Counted from the stretch's first letter, positions 1 through 7,299 are shown. The stretch is 9,692 nt of DNA from Candidatus Tharpella sp. (GCA_021163565.1 JAGGTT010000123.1:1-9692), one strand, 5' to 3'. Numbers and translations are program-made. The notes: generated from the letters alone by a model not told the origin.

Positions 1-12
1 CATATTAATTAA

Positions 13-140
13 GTAACTCGTTTAATCTCGATACGGGACATGATCGCCGTTGTAGCGGCTTTGCCGCAAAACGCATCGTGTACCGGCTGGCTTGAGGGCG
101 AAGCAAACTTCCAAATTAACGTCAGTTACTGGGAAGTTAC
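13..140. repeat. Decayed palindromic repeat related to the element at 6127-6231
   Basis: This stretch lies downstream of the hrcA stop and fills most of the first 199 bases, where I see no gene. It starts GTAACT (13-18) and ends AGTTAC (135-140), like the ends of the miniature element at 6127-6231. Inside are GGGACATGATC (35-45) and ATCGTGTACC (75-84). The reverse complement of the 6127-6231 element carries GGGACATGACC and ATCGTGTACC in the same order with similar spacing. The two blocks can pair with each other (9 of 10 positions, one G-T) and enclose a small perfect hairpin, GCGGC (55-59) / GCCGC (63-67). The flanking 8-mers (5-12 and 141-148) do not match, so no target duplication survives. 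I infer an old diverged copy or relative; the element limits are approximate. Confidence 0.45.
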
Positions 141-199
141 AAATTATTTTTAGCTCTCAACTAAAACCTTCAATTTCAACCGGGTAATCCGGGCTCCAA

Positions 200-1234
200 T
201 CAATTCTGCAGACGCCGACTCATGGCATCAGCTATATAGTTCACTAAGGGAATAATACGTGAATAATCCATCCGGGTCGGGCCGATCACCCCGATCTGGC
301 CTAAAGTTCGATCCACACGGCCATATTCAGCTGTCACCAGCGAGCAGTGACGCATATCCTCACAACAACTCTCTGAGCCGATAATCACCCGCAGCTGTTC
401 TCCGCCCAAAGCTCCGTCAAGAATTTTAAGGATTGAACCCTTCTCTTCGAAAGCCCTGAAGATATTCTTCATACGCTCGACATCGGCGAACTCGGGATGT
501 TCCAGAAGGTTGAGTTTGCCGTCCAGCATGACGTCACTCTGCTGCTCCGGATCCTTGGCAAAAAAACTTTTACTTAAAGCCAGAACCTGCTTAAAGAGTT
601 CGTCATAACCGCGCTTATCACTGGCCATCTCCTGCAGAACTTTACGCTTGATGCCACTTAAAGTCAGATCACCAAGCAATGCATTCAGATAATTGGAAGA
701 GTGATTAAGCTGATCCTGTGAGAAATTGGTATCAGAATCAAACAGAACATTCTGCACCGCTCCCGAAACCGAAACCACTACCGCCAGAATACGCCGCTCA
801 TGGAGTTTTACGAAACGGATATGGCGGATAATCATCTGCCGAAAATCAGGCATACTGACAACACCGACATAAGGGGTCAACTGGGCCAGTGTCAGAACAC
901 CATCATGCAGAACCTCTTCCAGGCGGCCGCCCACGACCTCCAGATGCTCTCTGACATGCAATCTGGCTGCGGGTGAAACTGCGGCCATTCCCGCCAGGTT
1001 ATTAACGTAAAAACGAAAACCCTGATCCGTAGGGATACGTCCCGCCGAGGTATGCGGCTGACATAAAAATCCCTCATCCTCAAGATCGGCCATAACATTA
1101 CGCAAGGTTGCCGGGCTCAACTGAAAAGCTGAACTACGAGATAAAGTCCGTGAACCCACCGGCTCACCGCTGTGAATATACACCACAATCACAGCCTGCA
1201 GAACCTTAATCTGGCGTGCCGACAAGATGCCCAT
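200..1234 (-). CDS. hrcA: Heat-inducible transcription repressor HrcA
   Basis: HrcA is the cytoplasmic repressor that binds CIRCE operators and holds down chaperone operons (groESL, hrcA-grpE-dnaK) until heat stress; in the family its folding depends on GroEL. The 344-residue product has the usual length. Residues 1-75 are the winged helix-turn-helix: LSARQIKVLQAVI, then SGEPVGSRTL, LSPATLRNVMADLE and the highly typical HTSAGRIPTDQGFRFYV wing. The rest is the GAF-like/dimerisation part, ending GPTRMDYSRIIPLVNYIAD. The ATG at 1234 has AGCAGG six bases upstream. The gene follows the yhaM-like gene by 157 bases but has its own promoter (1326-1354) and a CIRCE at 1292-1318, so it is almost certainly autoregulated. 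The usual partners grpE and dnaK are not visible in the 199 bases downstream; they could lie beyond the left edge. Confidence 0.97.
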   Translation of the reverse strand: MGILSARQIKVLQAVIVVYIHSGEPVGSRTLSRSSAFQLSPATLRNVMADLEDEGFLCQPHTSAGRIPTDQGFRFYVNNLAGMAAVSPAARLHVREHLEVVGGRLEEVLHDGVLTLAQLTPYVGVVSMPDFRQMIIRHIRFVKLHERRILAVVVSVSGAVQNVLFDSDTNFSQDQLNHSSNYLNALLGDLTLSGIKRKVLQEMASDKRGYDELFKQVLALSKSFFAKDPEQQSDVMLDGKLNLLEHPEFADVERMKNIFRAFEEKGSILKILDGALGGEQLRVIIGSESCCEDMRHCSLVTAEYGRVDRTLGQIGVIGPTRMDYSRIIPLVNYIADAMSRRLQN

Positions 1235-1275
1235 AAAAAACCTGCTTCATCCCTTAAAAAAATTCAAGCCTGATA

Positions 1276-1323
1276 CAAAATAAAAACCCCGCTGGCACTC
1301 AAACTAAAAGAGTGCTAACGGGG
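1276..1323 (-). terminator. Terminator-like hairpin built around the CIRCE
   Basis: On the minus strand the CIRCE arms are extended outward by CCCCG (1323-1319) and CGGGG (1291-1287). The stem covers 14 positions, 13 of them paired (one U-G wobble and one A-C mismatch), with a 9-base loop, and is followed directly by TTTTTATTTTG (1286-1276). This is the form of a rho-independent terminator for RNA entering from yhaM-like/thiL/lon. RNA starting at the hrcA promoter (about 1319) would lack most of the CCCC arm, so it would form a weaker stem. The hairpin is visible; termination is inferred. Confidence 0.6.
1292..1318 (-). promoter_or_regulatory. CIRCE operator (HrcA binding site)
   Basis: Read on the minus strand this is TTAGCACTC, a 9-base spacer, then GAGTGCCAG. 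The CIRCE consensus is TTAGCACTC-N9-GAGTGCTAA, so the first arm is perfect and the second has two mismatches. It begins seven bases downstream of the -10 box, so it covers the expected transcription start of hrcA, the standard geometry for HrcA autorepression. Confidence 0.95.
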
Positions 1324-1325
1324 CT

Positions 1326-1354
1326 AAAATAGTAATGGCCAGACCCCTTGTCAA
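1326..1354 (-). promoter_or_regulatory. Sigma-70-type promoter of hrcA
   Basis: On the minus strand there is a perfect -35 box TTGACA (1354-1349), a spacer of exactly 17 bases and a -10 box TATTTT (1331-1326). The start is predicted near 1319, at the edge of the CIRCE. The -35 box lies inside a short near-palindrome, CCCTTG-A-CAAGGG, of unknown meaning. Confidence 0.8.
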
Positions 1355-1391
1355 GGGAGACAAAATTTTCAAAGTCGGTGTTTGTCTGTGG

Positions 1392-2429
1392 CTAAAATAA
1401 CTTGGGCGTTGCAGATGGGATGGCTGAACCAGATTCCGCGGTAGAGGTCGAAGTGGCATCTTCCAGACTGTTCGACAGCGGTGCGGCATAGAAAGCCCGG
1501 CCGAAGAGACGATGGAAATCACTCCAGTCGGAATCTGTCGCCTTGTCGGTTTCAAGGTGGGTGCTGACGGCGACGATTTTGGCATCGATATCATCGATGA
1601 AATTTAAGAGAATGGCCTCCAGTGTTTTCGGCCTTTTTGGTGAACCGTACTCATACTCGCCGTGATGACTCAACATCATATGCTCGACCAGCATCAGGGT
1701 TGAATCGGGAAAATCTTTAATGGTTTTGGCTTTTTCCTGAATCATCTGTACCCCGATCATAACATGACCTAAAAGACGACCGGCAGTCGAGTAGTCAAGA
1801 TTGCGCTCATAAACAAGCTCACGAACCTTGCCGATATCGTGGAGCAGGGCTCCAATCAGAACCAGATCAGCATTTATCTGAGGATAGAGTGGAGTTACCT
1901 GCAGAGCCAGACGGGCGACACTTAAGGTATGTTCAAGCAGGCCTCCGAGCCAGGCGTGATGCATCGCTTTGGCGGCCGGAGCCAGAGCAAAATCTTCAAC
2001 AAACTTTTGATCTTTAACAAAAAATGCCTGGGCCAGACGTTTAAGCCAGGGATCGCGAATATCGGCAACAATCTGGAGCAGATCACGCTGCATGGTGGGA
2101 ATATGTTTATCCGTCTGCGGGAGAAAATTGCGCGGATCGATGGACCCCTGCCAGGATTCAATAAAGTTTAAAGTAAGCTGAAGCTTGCCGTTAAAAACCT
2201 GACTGCGCCCCTTTATATGAACACAGTCACCCTCTTTCAGGCCGGCATCGGCGCGGGCGGCATCGTCCCAGAGAAAAGCTGAGATCTCGGCACTGCTGTC
2301 ACCCAGTTTAAGATTAAGATAATCCTTACCGTTACGGCTCTGAGCCAGATTTTTACGCCGGATCAAAAGCTGCATATCAACCGACTGGTTCACTTCAAGA
2401 TCAGCCAGTTTAATTGTGGAAATGGTCAT
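1392..2429 (-). CDS. YhaM-like 3'-5' exoribonuclease (OB fold + HD domain)
   Basis: The 345-residue product has the two-domain layout of the YhaM/CbfI family, metal-dependent 3'-5' exonucleases acting on RNA and single-stranded DNA in the cytoplasm. Residues about 1-95 are an OB-fold nucleic-acid-binding domain (GKDYLNLKLGDSSAEISAFLW, then VHIKGRSQVFNGKLQLTL). Residues about 150-315 are an HD phosphohydrolase domain with candidate metal ligands H158, H167 (GGLLEHT), H197-D198 (ALLHDIGK), H222, H250, H255-H256 (LSHHGEYEYGSP) and D279-D280. The last 25 residues are a Ser/Thr/Ala-rich tail that is probably disordered. The ATG at 2429 lies inside the 3' end of thiL (20-base overlap) and has GGCAGGGG upstream at good spacing, which suggests coupling. 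Family assignment is firm; the exact in vivo substrate is not visible. Confidence 0.88.
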   Translation of the reverse strand: MTISTIKLADLEVNQSVDMQLLIRRKNLAQSRNGKDYLNLKLGDSSAEISAFLWDDAARADAGLKEGDCVHIKGRSQVFNGKLQLTLNFIESWQGSIDPRNFLPQTDKHIPTMQRDLLQIVADIRDPWLKRLAQAFFVKDQKFVEDFALAPAAKAMHHAWLGGLLEHTLSVARLALQVTPLYPQINADLVLIGALLHDIGKVRELVYERNLDYSTAGRLLGHVMIGVQMIQEKAKTIKDFPDSTLMLVEHMMLSHHGEYEYGSPKRPKTLEAILLNFIDDIDAKIVAVSTHLETDKATDSDWSDFHRLFGRAFYAAPLSNSLEDATSTSTAESGSAIPSATPKLF

Positions 2430-3462
2430 AACCGCCCCTGCCGCTCAACTCTTCAAAAACCCCGTTAGCAAACAATAAAATCGTATCCTTCTCTGTAATC
2501 TGACCGATTCGAGTCAGATCAACCCCGGTCCTCGTCGCAATCTCGGCTATTTTTTGCCGCCCGGCCGGAGCTGCGGTGAAGAGCAACTCATAATCTTCGC
2601 CACCGGTCAACAGATCCCGTAAAGCGATCCGGCCCGCGGCAACAAACTGCCGGGCCGCCGGGGAAAGCGGTATTCTCCGGCCCTCAATTTCGGCACCAAG
2701 CCCTCCGGAAGCGACTAGAATATGATCAAGATCTGCCACCACACCATCACTTACATCAAGCATCGCACTGACCCTTCCGGAGGCCGCCAGCAGCTCTCCG
2801 AGAGCAATCCGGGCCTGGGGCCGCAAGTGACGTGATTGTAAAAAATCGGTGGCGGCAGAAGCATTGGTGTCAGGTTGCAGACACCCCTGCAGAAGCTGCA
2901 GACCTAAAAAACTGTCGCCGATACTTCCCGAAACATAGATATCATCACCAACAACCGCTCCGCTCCGCAACAACGGTGACGGCGCCGGAGCCAAGCCGTT
3001 CAAGGTTACTGAAATTACCAGTTCCCGGGCGGCGACCGTATCTCCGCCCGCAAGCTGGACATCATAAACCTCCGCCAGCTCTAAAAAAGCGTCGATAAAC
3101 TCATCAAGCCAGGTCTTTTTCAATGCCGCAGGTAAACCCAAAGAAAGATAAACGCAAACCGGCTTGGCACCCATAGCGGCCAGATCACTCAGATTTACGG
3201 CCAGAGATTTGTAGCCGAGATCGGCGGCCGAGGTATAAGAGAGATCAAAATGAACCCCGGCAACCAACATATCGGTAGTCGTCAAGATCCCGTTACCGGA
3301 CTCCGGCCGCCACCAGGAGGCATCATCGCCAATCCCGATCCGCAAAGCTCCTGAGGCCGGCGGCAGACGCTGGCATAAAGCTTCAATAAAACCGAACTCA
3401 CCCCAGTCAGCCACCGTTTCCGGCAGACCGGAATGATTTCTACTTGGTTTTTGACTTTGCAC
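2410..3462 (-). CDS. thiL: Thiamine-monophosphate kinase ThiL
   Basis: ThiL phosphorylates thiamine monophosphate with ATP to give thiamine diphosphate, the last step of cofactor synthesis in the cytoplasm. Family landmarks, numbered from the upstream GTG at 3468, are GDDA (47-50), TTDMLVAGVHFD (64-75), NLSDLAAMGA (92-101), AGGDT (140-144), LDVSDGV (237-243) and TGGEDYELLF (288-297). These are the Mg-ATP and substrate loops of the PurM/ThiL fold. The end, GGYDHF, matches the usual GWDHF-like terminus. I chose GTG at 3462 because AAGG lies six bases upstream; GTG at 3468 has AAGG directly abutting it, and a third GTG at codon 18 (MADWGEFGF) would match E. coli ThiL length but lacks a clear ribosome site. 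The start overlaps the end of lon by 23 bases, so translation is probably coupled. No TPP riboswitch motif is seen. Confidence 0.95.
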   Translation of the reverse strand: MQSQKPSRNHSGLPETVADWGEFGFIEALCQRLPPASGALRIGIGDDASWWRPESGNGILTTTDMLVAGVHFDLSYTSAADLGYKSLAVNLSDLAAMGAKPVCVYLSLGLPAALKKTWLDEFIDAFLELAEVYDVQLAGGDTVAARELVISVTLNGLAPAPSPLLRSGAVVGDDIYVSGSIGDSFLGLQLLQGCLQPDTNASAATDFLQSRHLRPQARIALGELLAASGRVSAMLDVSDGVVADLDHILVASGGLGAEIEGRRIPLSPAARQFVAAGRIALRDLLTGGEDYELLFTAAPAGRQKIAEIATRTGVDLTRIGQITEKDTILLFANGVFEELSGRGGYDHFHN

Positions 3463-6082
3463 TGGCACCCTTTTTTGCAGCCGGTTTACGTTGACGCTTT
3501 TGCGGTAGCGGCTTTAACTTTTTCGTCAAGGTATGGGCTACCACTTCGTCTGCCATTTTAATCGGAATGATCGTCAACTGTTTGCGAATATTAGCCGGAA
3601 TCTCTTCTAAGTCTTTGCGGTTATCATAAGGAATTAAGATTGTCGTTGCTCCAAAACGCAGAGCCGCCAAAACTTTTTCCTTCAAACCACCAATCGGCAT
3701 AACCCGGCCCGCCAGTGTTAATTCACCGGTCATCGCAACATTGCGGTAGGCCGGTATTTTAGTCAAAGCTGAAAGAATCGAGGTTAACATTGTCACCCCG
3801 GCCGAAGGCCCGTCTTTCGGAGTCGCCCCCGCCGGTACATGGACATGAATATCGTTCTCCTGAAAAACTTTGGCATCAATCCCGAATTCCCGCGAACGCG
3901 AACGGATAAAACTCATCGCCGCCTGGGCCGACTCTTTCATCACATCACCAAGATGACCCGTCAGCGAGAGACCGCCTTTACCCGGCATTAACAAAGTTTC
4001 GACCAACAATACAACTCCGCCGTAAGGAGTCCAGGCGAGACCGGTTGCGACCCCGACCTGATCTTCGCCCTGGCCGCCCTCGGGCAGAAACATAACCGGC
4101 CCTAAAAGACGATGTAGAGATGACGGACTGATCATGGTTTTGCCAACCTTCTCCTTCTCCGCCACCCGGGTCGCGATCTTACGACAGACTGAACCGATTT
4201 CGCGCTCCAGGTTACGCACCCCGGACTCCATCGTGTAGCTGTTGATTAAAGTAAGCAGAGCCGGCCGGGAAAACGATATATATTTATCACTGATACCGTT
4301 CTCCTCCATCTGCCGGGGAATCAGGTAGCGCCGGGCGATGTTAAGTTTCTCCTCATCGGTGTAACCGGAGAGTTCAATGATTTCCATCCGATCCCTTAAA
4401 GCAGCCGGGATCGGCTCCAGAGAATTCGCCGTCGTAATAAACATAACATTCGAAAGATCGTAAGGCACCCCGATGTAGTGATCGCTGAATGCTGAATTCT
4501 GTTCCGGATCCAAAACCTCAAGCAGGGCCGAAGCCGGATCTCCGCGAAAATCATTACCTATTTTATCAATCTCGTCCATCATGAAGACCGGGTTTATGGT
4601 TCCGGCCTGTTTCAGACCCTGAATAATGCGCCCCGGCAAAGCCCCAATATAGGTGCGCCGATGCCCGCGAATCTCGGCTTCATCGTGCATTCCCCCAAGC
4701 GACAAACGGTAGAATTTTCGCCCCAGAGCCCGGGCTACCGATTTTCCGAGTGAGGTTTTTCCGACTCCGGGAGGACCGACAAAACACAAGATCGGCCCGC
4801 GCAGTTTCTTTTTCAATTTGCAGACCGCGAGATATTCGATAATCCGCTGCTTAATTTTTTCCAGACCATAATGATCTTCGGCCAGGATTTTCCGGGCTTT
4901 GGTCAGATTCATGTTATCACGCGTTTTTTTATGCCAGGGGATATCAATCATCCAGTCGATATAGGTTCGGATGATATTGGCTTCAGCGGCATCCGGATGC
5001 ATCCGTTCAAGTCGACCGAGCTGCTTGTTTGCCTCTTCCTGAGTACTTTTCGGCATCTTGCATTTTTTGATCTTATCCCGGAGCTCCTCCATCTCAGCCG
5101 AGCGATCTTCGTTATCGCCAAGCTCATGACGTATCGCCTTCATCTGCTCTTTCAAGAAATAGTCTCGCTGAGTCTTGGTCATCTCGGCTTTGGCCTGATT
5201 CTGAATCTTGGCCTGCATCCCTAAAACCTGAAGTTCCTTGCCGAGAATTTTATTAACCTTGTTCAGCCGTTTAACCCCGTTCTGCTCCTCCATGAATGAT
5301 TGGGCGATGTTGAGCTTGACCCCGAGATTGGAGATTACCAGATCCGCGAGCCGACCGGGCAGATTAATATTATCAAGGATCATCGCCACTTCGGGCGCAA
5401 CCGGCTTACCCAAAGAGATCGCTTTCTCCAGACGCTCTTTGACACTGCGCATGGTCGCTTCAGTTTTTAAATCAAGCTTGTCTTTTTCAATATCTTCCAG
5501 CTTCTCAATCCGCACCCGAAATAGCGGTTTGCGCTGCACAACCTCGGTTATCGCCGCTTTTGCCAGACCCTGCACCAGAATCTTCACGCGCCCATCAGGC
5601 AGTTTCAGCATCCGCATAATCATTGAGATGGTGCCAACCCGGTAAACCCCACCCCGATCGGGATTCTCCTCGCGCAGATCCTTCTGGGTCACCAGGAAGA
5701 TTAAACGATCCCCGGACAAGGCCTCTTCAACCGCTTTGATTGAGGCCTCGCGACCGACAAAGAGCGGCATAATCATAAAGGGAAAAACCACTACATCACG
5801 TACCGGCAACAGGGGTAGTTCATCCGGCAAAACGAGCTCTTCACCGTCACCGTTATCACCAGCGGGAGCCTCATCCGCCCCCTCTTCCTCGATACCCGCA
5901 AGGGCGGCCTCAAGGTCTGAATTATCTTCGGCCGCAGCGGTTCCGTCAACCTCGGCCGCAGCTTTATCCTCGGTCTCGGGTTTCGGCTCGGGTTCCGTAC
6001 CATCTTCAACCGTTGCATCTTCTTCACTATTATTATCGGGCAGAGGCTGATCCTCATCCCGTTTTTTCTTATTATTACTCAC
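3440..6082 (-). CDS. lon: ATP-dependent protease Lon (La)
   Basis: Lon is the homohexameric AAA+ serine protease that degrades misfolded and short-lived regulatory proteins in the cytoplasm. In numbering from the TTG at 6085: the substrate-binding LON domain starts near 88 (LPLLPVRDVVVFP) and runs to about 285; a helical region follows; Walker A is GPPGVGKT (437-444); Walker B is FMMDEID (501-507); sensor-1 is TTANS (551-555). The C-terminal protease domain has catalytic S761 (PKDGPSAG) and K804 (GGLKEK), 43 residues apart as in E. coli S679/K722. Two parts are unusual: an acidic, Ala/Glu/Asp-rich leader of about 80 residues before the LON domain, and a Lys/Arg-rich tail of about 25 residues (KKLKPLPQKRQRKPAAKKG). 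They make the protein about 880 residues against 784 in E. coli. I place the start at GTG 6082 because GGAGG lies five bases upstream. Confidence 0.98.
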   Translation of the reverse strand: MSNNKKKRDEDQPLPDNNSEEDATVEDGTEPEPKPETEDKAAAEVDGTAAAEDNSDLEAALAGIEEEGADEAPAGDNGDGEELVLPDELPLLPVRDVVVFPFMIMPLFVGREASIKAVEEALSGDRLIFLVTQKDLREENPDRGGVYRVGTISMIMRMLKLPDGRVKILVQGLAKAAITEVVQRKPLFRVRIEKLEDIEKDKLDLKTEATMRSVKERLEKAISLGKPVAPEVAMILDNINLPGRLADLVISNLGVKLNIAQSFMEEQNGVKRLNKVNKILGKELQVLGMQAKIQNQAKAEMTKTQRDYFLKEQMKAIRHELGDNEDRSAEMEELRDKIKKCKMPKSTQEEANKQLGRLERMHPDAAEANIIRTYIDWMIDIPWHKKTRDNMNLTKARKILAEDHYGLEKIKQRIIEYLAVCKLKKKLRGPILCFVGPPGVGKTSLGKSVARALGRKFYRLSLGGMHDEAEIRGHRRTYIGALPGRIIQGLKQAGTINPVFMMDEIDKIGNDFRGDPASALLEVLDPEQNSAFSDHYIGVPYDLSNVMFITTANSLEPIPAALRDRMEIIELSGYTDEEKLNIARRYLIPRQMEENGISDKYISFSRPALLTLINSYTMESGVRNLEREIGSVCRKIATRVAEKEKVGKTMISPSSLHRLLGPVMFLPEGGQGEDQVGVATGLAWTPYGGVVLLVETLLMPGKGGLSLTGHLGDVMKESAQAAMSFIRSRSREFGIDAKVFQENDIHVHVPAGATPKDGPSAGVTMLTSILSALTKIPAYRNVAMTGELTLAGRVMPIGGLKEKVLAALRFGATTILIPYDNRKDLEEIPANIRKQLTIIPIKMADEVVAHTLTKKLKPLPQKRQRKPAAKKGASAKSKTK

Positions 6083-6087
6083 CAATA

Positions 6088-6092
6088 CCTCC
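6088..6092 (-). promoter_or_regulatory. Ribosome-binding site that decides the lon start
   Basis: The minus strand reads GGAGG-TATTG-GTG. The consecutive codons TTG (6085) and GTG (6082) are both possible starts. GGAGG is only two bases from TTG but five from GTG, so GTG is preferred. Confidence 0.6.
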
Positions 6093-6126
6093 AGTGTATT
6101 TAAATAAAATTAAGCAAACAAAAATT

Positions 6127-6231
6127 GTAACTGTTCAGCTAACCCACAGAAACCGGGTACACGATCCCGATTTCCTTCGAAAAATCAGGTCATGTCCCAA
6201 GTTTCTGCTAAAAAATACGCTGAACAGTTAC
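6127..6231. mobile_element. 105-bp miniature inverted-repeat element (IS66-like ends)
   Basis: The ends are perfect 13-bp inverted repeats: GTAACTGTTCAGC at 6127-6139 and its complement at 6219-6231. Further in, CAGAAAC (6147-6153) pairs with GTTTCTG (6201-6207), GGGTACACGATCC (6155-6167) pairs imperfectly with GGTCATGTCCC (6188-6198), and GATTT (6169-6173) pairs with AAATC, so nearly the whole element folds into one hairpin. The flanks are CAAAAATT (6119-6126) and CTAAAATT (6232-6239), an 8-bp duplication with one mismatch. Ends starting GTAA plus 8-bp duplications are characteristic of the IS66 family. There is no transposase, so this would be a non-autonomous passenger. It sits between the stop of the MetE/UROD-like gene and lon, leaving only 44 bases before the lon start. 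Confidence 0.8.
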
Positions 6232-7299
6232 CTAAAATTTACAAAACGCCCGTAACCGTTCGGAAAGTTTCCGGGTCAACTCAAAAGCACGAACCGCCCG
6301 GGCCGGGGTCAATGAGCCGGCACCGCAACTTGGTGAAACAAAACTCCGGGCAAGAATCTTTTCCAGCGGCAGTGCAGGACTGCTCAAACGATTGACCTGA
6401 TCAAGAAGGTGGATAAAAAGCGACTCTTCGTCCTCATTATCGATGGCCTCACTGGTGGGAACCACGCCCCAGGCCAGATAACCGCCGGCTAAAAGAAATT
6501 TCTCCAGCTCTTTCCGATAGAGTAACAGGTTGTCACCAAATTCATAAGCATCAAAATTCAATAAATCAACCCTGGTATCGAGCAGCAGAGACCAGTCGGT
6601 ATTGCCACAGCAATGGACCCCGGTCAAACCGTTAAGCCCGGCGCTGACCTCATTCAAAAGATCACGCACCACCTCTCGCGAGAGGGTACAGAAAGCCGTG
6701 CCGAAGGAGATCATGTAGGGTTCATCAAAAAATGTCAGGGTCGGCACGCCGGGAAAAGCTCGCTCTAAAAAAGCCTCCTGCCAGCGGGCTTTAAAATTAA
6801 GCTGCTTCACCACGACATCAATCAATGTTGGATCGTAGATAATCGATCTCTTTTGCTTGTCTGTCACCCCAAGTCCGAAACTAACCGGCCCGGTAACATG
6901 TCCCTTGACCAGAAGCGGAGTCCGGTCACGGTAACGAAGAGCCAGAGCTTCAATTCCCTGCCACAATCCGACCGAACGTTCCCGGCCGATGGCAAAATAG
7001 TCAAGATCATTCGTGATGACGGCCTCGTAAAAAGCGGTCAACTCCTCCGCGAAACCAGCCCGGTCGGGATCCACATAAAAACGTTCAGCATCACAGTCTA
7101 ATACCGCCCCGGGCAGACCTTCACCATACTGCACATACATCCCCTCAAGGAATGAACGGTTCGGCAGCTGCGGCCAGAATGGAGCCTCCGGCAGATTCGC
7201 GGCAATTAAGTCGAGGGTCGATTCAATATCGACCTGCGGCAGGCTGCCGATAGCAATCGCCATACAGCGCGGCAGAAAAGTATCGCGTAAAGATGACAT
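6232..7299 (-). CDS. MetE/UROD-superfamily protein, stand-alone (methyltransferase-like)
   Basis: The 355-residue product resembles the C-terminal catalytic barrel of cobalamin-independent methionine synthase and its uroporphyrinogen-decarboxylase/corrinoid methyltransferase relatives. Visible signs are KGHVTGPVSFGL (132-143), TFFDEPYM (189-196), a zinc-site-like GVHCCGNTDW with H229 and C231 (compare MetE H641-x-C643), and a late cysteine C325 in SFVSPSCGAGSLTPARA, the position of the third MetE zinc cysteine. It lacks the N-terminal MetE domain (full MetE is about 750 residues), so the methyl donor is unlikely to be bound as in MetE. The reaction is not known from sequence; a zinc-dependent thiol methyl transfer is an inference. 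The ATG at 7299 has AGGAG 11 bases upstream. The stop codon lies in the duplication made by the adjacent miniature element, so the last residues may have been altered by that insertion. Confidence 0.75.
   Translation of the reverse strand: MSSLRDTFLPRCMAIAIGSLPQVDIESTLDLIAANLPEAPFWPQLPNRSFLEGMYVQYGEGLPGAVLDCDAERFYVDPDRAGFAEELTAFYEAVITNDLDYFAIGRERSVGLWQGIEALALRYRDRTPLLVKGHVTGPVSFGLGVTDKQKRSIIYDPTLIDVVVKQLNFKARWQEAFLERAFPGVPTLTFFDEPYMISFGTAFCTLSREVVRDLLNEVSAGLNGLTGVHCCGNTDWSLLLDTRVDLLNFDAYEFGDNLLLYRKELEKFLLAGGYLAWGVVPTSEAIDNEDEESLFIHLLDQVNRLSSPALPLEKILARSFVSPSCGAGSLTPARAVRAFELTRKLSERLRAFCKF

Noticed and set aside
1..3. A minus-strand ATG at the left edge as the start of grpE
   Set aside because: There is no ribosome site before it and no following sequence to judge.
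1358..1387. Inverted repeat AGACAAA/TTTGTCT just after the yhaM-like stop as a terminator
   Set aside because: The stem is AT-rich with a 16-base loop and no T-tract; the CIRCE-linked hairpin downstream is a much better terminator.
4871..5645. Long plus-strand reading frames opposite lon (4871-5224 and 5238-5645)
   Set aside because: They are antisense shadows of a well-conserved lon coding sequence, with no ribosome sites and no recognisable domains.
6252..6264. GTAACCGTTCGGA, matching the miniature-element end at 10 of 13 bases
   Set aside because: It lies in the coding sequence of the MetE/UROD-like gene with no partner end or flanking duplication; codons there read normally (ERL).
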